Source of the DNA: an uncultured Christensenella sp.
GTDB lineage: Bacteria > Bacillota > Clostridia > Christensenellales > Borkfalkiaceae
Reading direction: 5' to 3'
Length of the DNA stretch: 64,000 bases
NCBI GenBank assembly: GCA_910577375.1
Contig: CAJTLT010000003.1
Coordinates: 1 to 64,000, forward strand
Numbering within the stretch: the first letter of the stretch is position 1; each line of letters starts with the position of its first letter. Both the position numbers and the translations under genes were made by a program. The notes beneath the pieces are model-generated. The model saw nothing but the letters and a program-made list of their open reading frames with translations. It did not search any database and was not told the origin of the DNA. Of this stretch, positions 59,909 to 64,000 are shown piece after piece.

Positions 59909-62900
59909 TTAAAGTTTTACGTATTCTTTCCACAAACTTCCGGTAAGAGCAACTTTGTTGCTTCCGTTAAGAGAAATGTTTATTCTGACGTTTGCGCCCG
60001 AATAACTTCCTTTATCGTTGCCGTGCGTAGAGCTTGCGGTTTTTTCAAACGAGCCGTCCGAATAAGCGTCTTCCCATTTATTGTTGTTGAGATTGTTGCT
60101 CATTGACGCTCCGTCTTTGGAAATACCGTATTGCAACTGAACGTTTACCGAAATATCGTCTGACGCGTTTGCTATTTCAAGACTTTTGCCGCTGAACGGA
60201 GAGTTTATATAGCCGTTGATAACCCATTCTTTGCTGAAAAGATTTTTGTATTTATAGGAATTGTACGTTATTTCTCCCGTAACTTCCGTGTTATACCATA
60301 CGGCGAACAGTACAGCCGTGGAGTTTTCCGTAAAGTTTGCCGAAAGGAAATCCTTTAACGCGATTGCGTCGGCGATATATTCGTATTTTTCACCGTTTTT
60401 GATAAACCAGCCGAGGAACGCTTTGCCATCGCTTGCAACTTCTCCGAGATAATCGCTTCCGTCGCCGTAGCTCATAACCGTATCGAGCGCAGACATATCG
60501 CAGTTTACGTCGCTTTGATATACTACGTTGAACGTTTTGCCCGCCCACTTTATATAATAGGTTTGCGCGCCGCCGATAGTTATTTCCGTTAACGGGTCTC
60601 CGTTAAATTCGGGATTATCGTAAACGCCGACTAAATTATAAAGCTTTGACGTGATATCGGGGAGTTTTACCGCGGTACCGTATTCCGCATAGAACGAAAC
60701 GGAATTGCCCGCGTTTTCAAATCTGTAATATCCCTCCGCGCTTGTTTCGTTTATGGGCTGTTCTCCCGAAAGAGTAACCATATATTTAACCGCGCCGTAT
60801 CTGAGATAATAGGTTTGATTTTGTGTTACGGATGTTCCTTCCGCGCCGAGCCATTCGCCCTCGTATCCCTCTTTTTCGGGCACGGCGGGCATATTGCCGA
60901 GCGTGAGTTTTTCGTTTTCGTAATAGTTTCTTGTTTCCTGCGAGCCGTCTTCGTATACGTAAGTTACGGTGTAAAGCTTTTTCCAGCCGATTGCGAACGA
61001 AAGAGAATTATCCGTTATCCGCACCAGACCGAACCTGTTTCCGTTTTCGTCGGTATACGTTTCCGCAAAGGAATAATATTCCGAACCGCCGTTAAGGTAA
61101 TAGCCTTCGAGCGTGTAAAGCTGTCCGTTTTCGTTATACAGTACGTTAAGCGGCAGATAGAGTTTTTCTCCGCATTTACCGGTTAATATTTTTGAATAAC
61201 CGTTTTGCGTTTGTGCGAAAGCTCCGTCGTAATTAAATCCGCTTTTTACCTCTGCGGTCAAAGCCGAAAGATTGAGCGCGGTGTTTTGGTAATAGTTGCC
61301 GTTTTCGTCTTTATTGAACTGTTCGTGCGGGTTGCAGTATGTGAAATCGCCGCTGAGAACGATTGTTACGCCCGAGCCGCCGATAAGCGGAATTTTTATT
61401 GTGGTTTCCGCAATGCTGAGCCCGTTAACGGTATATGTTCTGTCGGAATTTTTATAAGCGCCGAAAGAAAGAGGAATTTTTTCCGTTTCCATTGCGGCAA
61501 GGTCTTTTAAGATTCCTCCGCCTATGTTTATATTCCAGTTTGCGCCGTCTTCGCGCTCTGTTACGGTATAGGAATGCAACACGTAATTAAGAGCCGCGCC
61601 GTAATCCTTATCTTCAAACGAAACGCCGTTGCCGCCGCCAGAAGTATCGATATTGCCGAGATTATCGGCAATCGTGCTCGAAAGGTTGAGGATAAATCCG
61701 ATTTGGTTCATTATATCCGCAAGGAAATCGTTGAGCGGCATTTCGCGCAGTTCCGTTACGGGGGTTATGGGTCTGTTTTTGGAATCGGTTGTCTGAATAC
61801 GCTTTATGTAAACGGTATTGTTCCTTATGGACATATACACGTCGGAAGTGCCGTTAACCGCCGCCATAGGGATAAAGCCTATGATTGTTGCCTCTTTACC
61901 GGGGTAGGAAATGTGCAAATCCGCGGAAACGTTGTTTGTTGCCCCGTCTATGAAAAGCGCGAGAGAATTGATTTTAAGCGGCAAATCGACTTTTGCAAGC
62001 CCCAGAACGCTGAGGTTGATGTTGAGCGAGCCGTTTAAAACGTATTCTTTGTTGAGTTCGTAAGCGGTTTCTTTATCGGGGGTTTCGTGCGTGGCGGAAT
62101 TTACCACGGCTTTGAGCAAGGTATCGAGGCCGTCGGCATTGACGTATCCTTCAAAGCTTTGAGGTTTTTGGATTTCGCCGTAGCCGAAGTTTACTGAAAG
62201 ACCGAGTTTGTTTACGTTGTTTTCGCCCGTATATAAGTTTTTAAGTTGGATATCCGAGAGATAAGCCGCGTTGTTTATATACGTTTTTCCAAGCTCTATC
62301 GTGATATCGTCTTGCACTCCCGCTTGCGTTCCGTAAATTTCGGAAGAATTGAGAACGATTGTAAGGTTATCGTTTGCGTATTTCAAACTCTTTATATATT
62401 CGCTGTTGAGAGAGAAATTTTTATTTTCCGTTTCCTCTTTTACGGTTCCGAGTTTAGACATAAGTTCGGCAAGTAATTCGTTGAGATTTTTGCCGAGTAT
62501 CTGGGGTATAAGGCTTTCTCCGAGCGAAGAGAACTGATCTTTTGTGTTGGGGATATATTTGTTTATGAGCAGTTCGTTTATAGCGTCCGATATTTCCGCG
62601 ACTGCCGCGTTGAGTTCGGCGTTGTCTTTAAATTCGATATCGTCGATATTTGCCATTGCGCAGACCATCGAAACAAGGCTGAAAATTTCATCTGCGGGAG
62701 CATAGATTTTCAAGGGCTTGCGAGACTGCGAATCCGCCGCATATTTGGACAGCGAGATATAAACGTCTATATTGCCGTCGGTTGAATACATACCGTACGT
62801 GAGACCGTTTGCATCCGTTTGAGGATTCGCGTCGATTAAATACAAATCAAGATACAGGCTTTCGTCCGAGGGAAGTTTTGCCGCGAGCGAAAGGCTGAAA

Positions 62901-64000
62901 TGCAGATACAGCGAACCGTCAATTTGGAAATCCATTCCGTTTGCGGTATCGAGGCGGAAAGGAAATTCGTTTTCCGCGCCGCCTTTATCGTATTCTAGAA
63001 CGGCGTTAAAATCGTACTTTTTATAGCCATATTCCGCGTAAGCTTCTTCATAACATTCAAGCGAACCTTCCACGTTTAAGGAGAGACGGCTGCCGAGAAC
63101 GGAATCCAAAAGCTGCCAGCCGTCTTCCAAAACGTTTATGAAAGCTTCTTTATCTCCGTTTGAAAGAGCGGGAACGCTTTCGTTCAGCAAAGAAATTTCC
63201 GCAGACAGATTGATACCGAAAAGCACGGTATCGGCTTTTATGCTTAATCCGCCGTCGAATATCAAATCGATGTTTGCGGCAATAACGCTGCCCGCGATAT
63301 TTATATCCGCGCCGGTGGAAATATCCTTAAAGCCTGTTACGAGGTTGTTTATGAGGTCGCCGAGGAGACCCGAAACGCCGCCTTCGCCCAAAAGCGAAGA
63401 AATATCAACCGAGCCGCTTTCTATATTTGCAAGAGGAACGACTGCTTTGGTTGCGCCTATCTGTATGTAAAGATTTTGAGCGGCGTGTTCGTAATATACT
63501 TTAATATCGCCGAAGTCTGCGCGAACGCCGTTAAAGCCGCCGCTGAAATCAACGGTTACCTTTCCGTTAAGTTCGGCTTCGTCGAGTTTAAGGGTTACGT
63601 CAAGAGTTAAGCCATCTTTCAGAACGTCGGAATATCCGCTGAAATCGGGCAGAGCTACCGAAGTATTGCCAAGCGCGACGTTAGCCGTGATTTGCTGACC
63701 GAATGCGGTTAAGTTTGCATCAACCGCTATCCCGCCCGAAAGCTTTACGCCGAGCGCCGCCGTTACGGTCTGACCGAAAAGTTCCAGCGTTGCAGACGTG
63801 GAAATTTTCCCTTCCGCCGCCGACAAATTATTTATTATTTGGGAAATGAGCGGGTTTAAATCCAACGCGCCCGAAAGAACGGAAGCTCCGCCGTTATTTA
63901 ATGCGGAAAGCGCAACCTTATATTTTACGTTTCCGTCGCTTAAATAAAGCATATCCGCGGGGCAATCGTAATAAACGGTGAAACAGCCGAGCGTTGCGTA
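59909..64000 (-). CDS. very large surface protein, N-terminal part outside the window
   Basis: More than 1360 residues. The frame is open to the window edge (16 codons beyond the ATG at 63952), so the true start lies outside. The N-terminal two thirds consists of amphipathic beta segments with repeated patterns (SATLELFGQTVTAALGVKLSGG, then related VDLIFDGGLSIKADTVLFG), suggesting a long beta-solenoid or lipoprotein-like fold. Residues 1030-1200 carry InlB-like repeats (YVYEDGSQETRNYY, VPEKEGYEGEW), as in the LRR protein at 7526. No C-terminal anchor is visible. Cells would export it; its partner is unknown. It has no domain I can name in the first 900 residues. Confidence 0.75.
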   Translation of the reverse strand, partial: YATLGCFTVYYDCPADMLYLSDGNVKYKVALSALNNGGASVLSGALDLNPLISQIINNLSAAEGKISTSATLELFGQTVTAALGVKLSGGIAVDANLTAFGQQITANVALGNTSVALPDFSGYSDVLKDGLTLDVTLKLDEAELNGKVTVDFSGGFNGVRADFGDIKVYYEHAAQNLYIQIGATKAVVPLANIESGSVDISSLLGEGGVSGLLGDLINNLVTGFKDISTGADINIAGSVIAANIDLIFDGGLSIKADTVLFGINLSAEISLLNESVPALSNGDKEAFINVLEDGWQLLDSVLGSRLSLNVEGSLECYEEAYAEYGYKKYDFNAVLEYDKGGAENEFPFRLDTANGMDFQIDGSLYLHFSLSLAAKLPSDESLYLDLYLIDANPQTDANGLTYGMYSTDGNIDVYISLSKYAADSQSRKPLKIYAPADEIFSLVSMVCAMANIDDIEFKDNAELNAAVAEISDAINELLINKYIPNTKDQFSSLGESLIPQILGKNLNELLAELMSKLGTVKEETENKNFSLNSEYIKSLKYANDNLTIVLNSSEIYGTQAGVQDDITIELGKTYINNAAYLSDIQLKNLYTGENNVNKLGLSVNFGYGEIQKPQSFEGYVNADGLDTLLKAVVNSATHETPDKETAYELNKEYVLNGSLNINLSVLGLAKVDLPLKINSLALFIDGATNNVSADLHISYPGKEATIIGFIPMAAVNGTSDVYMSIRNNTVYIKRIQTTDSKNRPITPVTELREMPLNDFLADIMNQIGFILNLSSTIADNLGNIDTSGGGNGVSFEDKDYGAALNYVLHSYTVTEREDGANWNINIGGGILKDLAAMETEKIPLSFGAYKNSDRTYTVNGLSIAETTIKIPLIGGSGVTIVLSGDFTYCNPHEQFNKDENGNYYQNTALNLSALTAEVKSGFNYDGAFAQTQNGYSKILTGKCGEKLYLPLNVLYNENGQLYTLEGYYLNGGSEYYSFAETYTDENGNRFGLVRITDNSLSFAIGWKKLYTVTYVYEDGSQETRNYYENEKLTLGNMPAVPEKEGYEGEWLGAEGTSVTQNQTYYLRYGAVKYMVTLSGEQPINETSAEGYYRFENAGNSVSFYAEYGTAVKLPDITSKLYNLVGVYDNPEFNGDPLTEITIGGAQTYYIKWAGKTFNVVYQSDVNCDMSALDTVMSYGDGSDYLGEVASDGKAFLGWFIKNGEKYEYIADAIALKDFLSANFTENSTAVLFAVWYNTEVTGEITYNSYKYKNLFSKEWVINGYINSPFSGKSLEIANASDDISVNVQLQYGISKDGASMSNNLNNNKWEDAYSDGSFEKTASSTHGNDKGSYSGANVRINISLNGSNKVALTGSLWKEYVKL

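Noticed and set aside
1..64000. CRISPR arrays and rRNA genes
   Set aside because: No regularly spaced repeats with unique spacers and no rRNA sequence found by reading.

Overview
The window looks like the chromosome of an uncultured member of the Bacillota, class Clostridia, most likely from a gut-type community. The basis is Shine-Dalgarno starts of the AGGAGG type, sigma-A promoters with 17-bp spacers, fused ispDF, RqcP, PcrA, NfeD-flotillin, YitT, DUF368 and EFR1 proteins, and secreted proteins with BspA-type leucine-rich repeats and InlB-like repeats. This is inferred from gene content; no marker was compared with a database.

Layout. 1-1100: the edge of a mobile element (a 57-aa orphan protein, a tRNA-like 3' end with its own terminator, and a 48-bp perfect palindrome). 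1100-9300 (minus strand): a two-component system, a membrane protein, then a run of TtcA-like, TcdA, cysteine desulfidase-like, DprA-like and secreted LRR genes. 9500-11800 (plus): NfeD plus flotillin. 11900-22400 (minus): a ParE/ParC-type topoisomerase pair, NAD-dependent ligase, PcrA helicase, a small helical protein and ribosomal protein S21. 22500-25200: a MacB-like ABC exporter. 25428-25510: tRNA-Leu(UAG).

25600-40400 is an accessory region, visibly richer in A+T than the core. It holds a cupin/HxlR pair, a MobV relaxase with an oriT-like hairpin, a radical SAM/HxlR pair, a minus-strand operon of small-molecule enzymes (effector-binding domain, nucleotidyltransferase, acetyltransferase, a tautomerase with an in-frame stop, metallo-beta-lactamase fold, PEBP), an XRE regulator overlapping a shortened serine recombinase, an IS3-type transposase, two unrecognised genes, and an ABC-2 exporter facing a TetR regulator. 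The MobV relaxase together with a serine recombinase suggests a Tn4451-like mobilizable element that has been partly broken up by later insertions.

40600-48150 (plus): two tandem DUF11-type proteins, a YitT transporter, an extended SDR carrying a C-terminal Cys motif, an EFR1 flavodoxin/ferredoxin interrupted in frame by a 33-bp palindrome, two DUF3592-like membrane proteins (one split by a TGA), and a DUF368 lipid-carrier translocase. 48200-56250 (minus): rpoC and rpoB, the latter with a very acidic tail, behind a near-consensus promoter. 56300-59300 (plus): rqcP, ispDF, radA. 59300-64000 (minus): a shortened sugar transferase and a very large surface protein that runs off the window.

Three genes carry apparent disruptions (a frameshift near 16620, a TAA at 31338, a TGA at 46398). 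They could be pseudogenes or assembly errors. TGA is used as an ordinary stop elsewhere in the window, so genome-wide recoding is not indicated.
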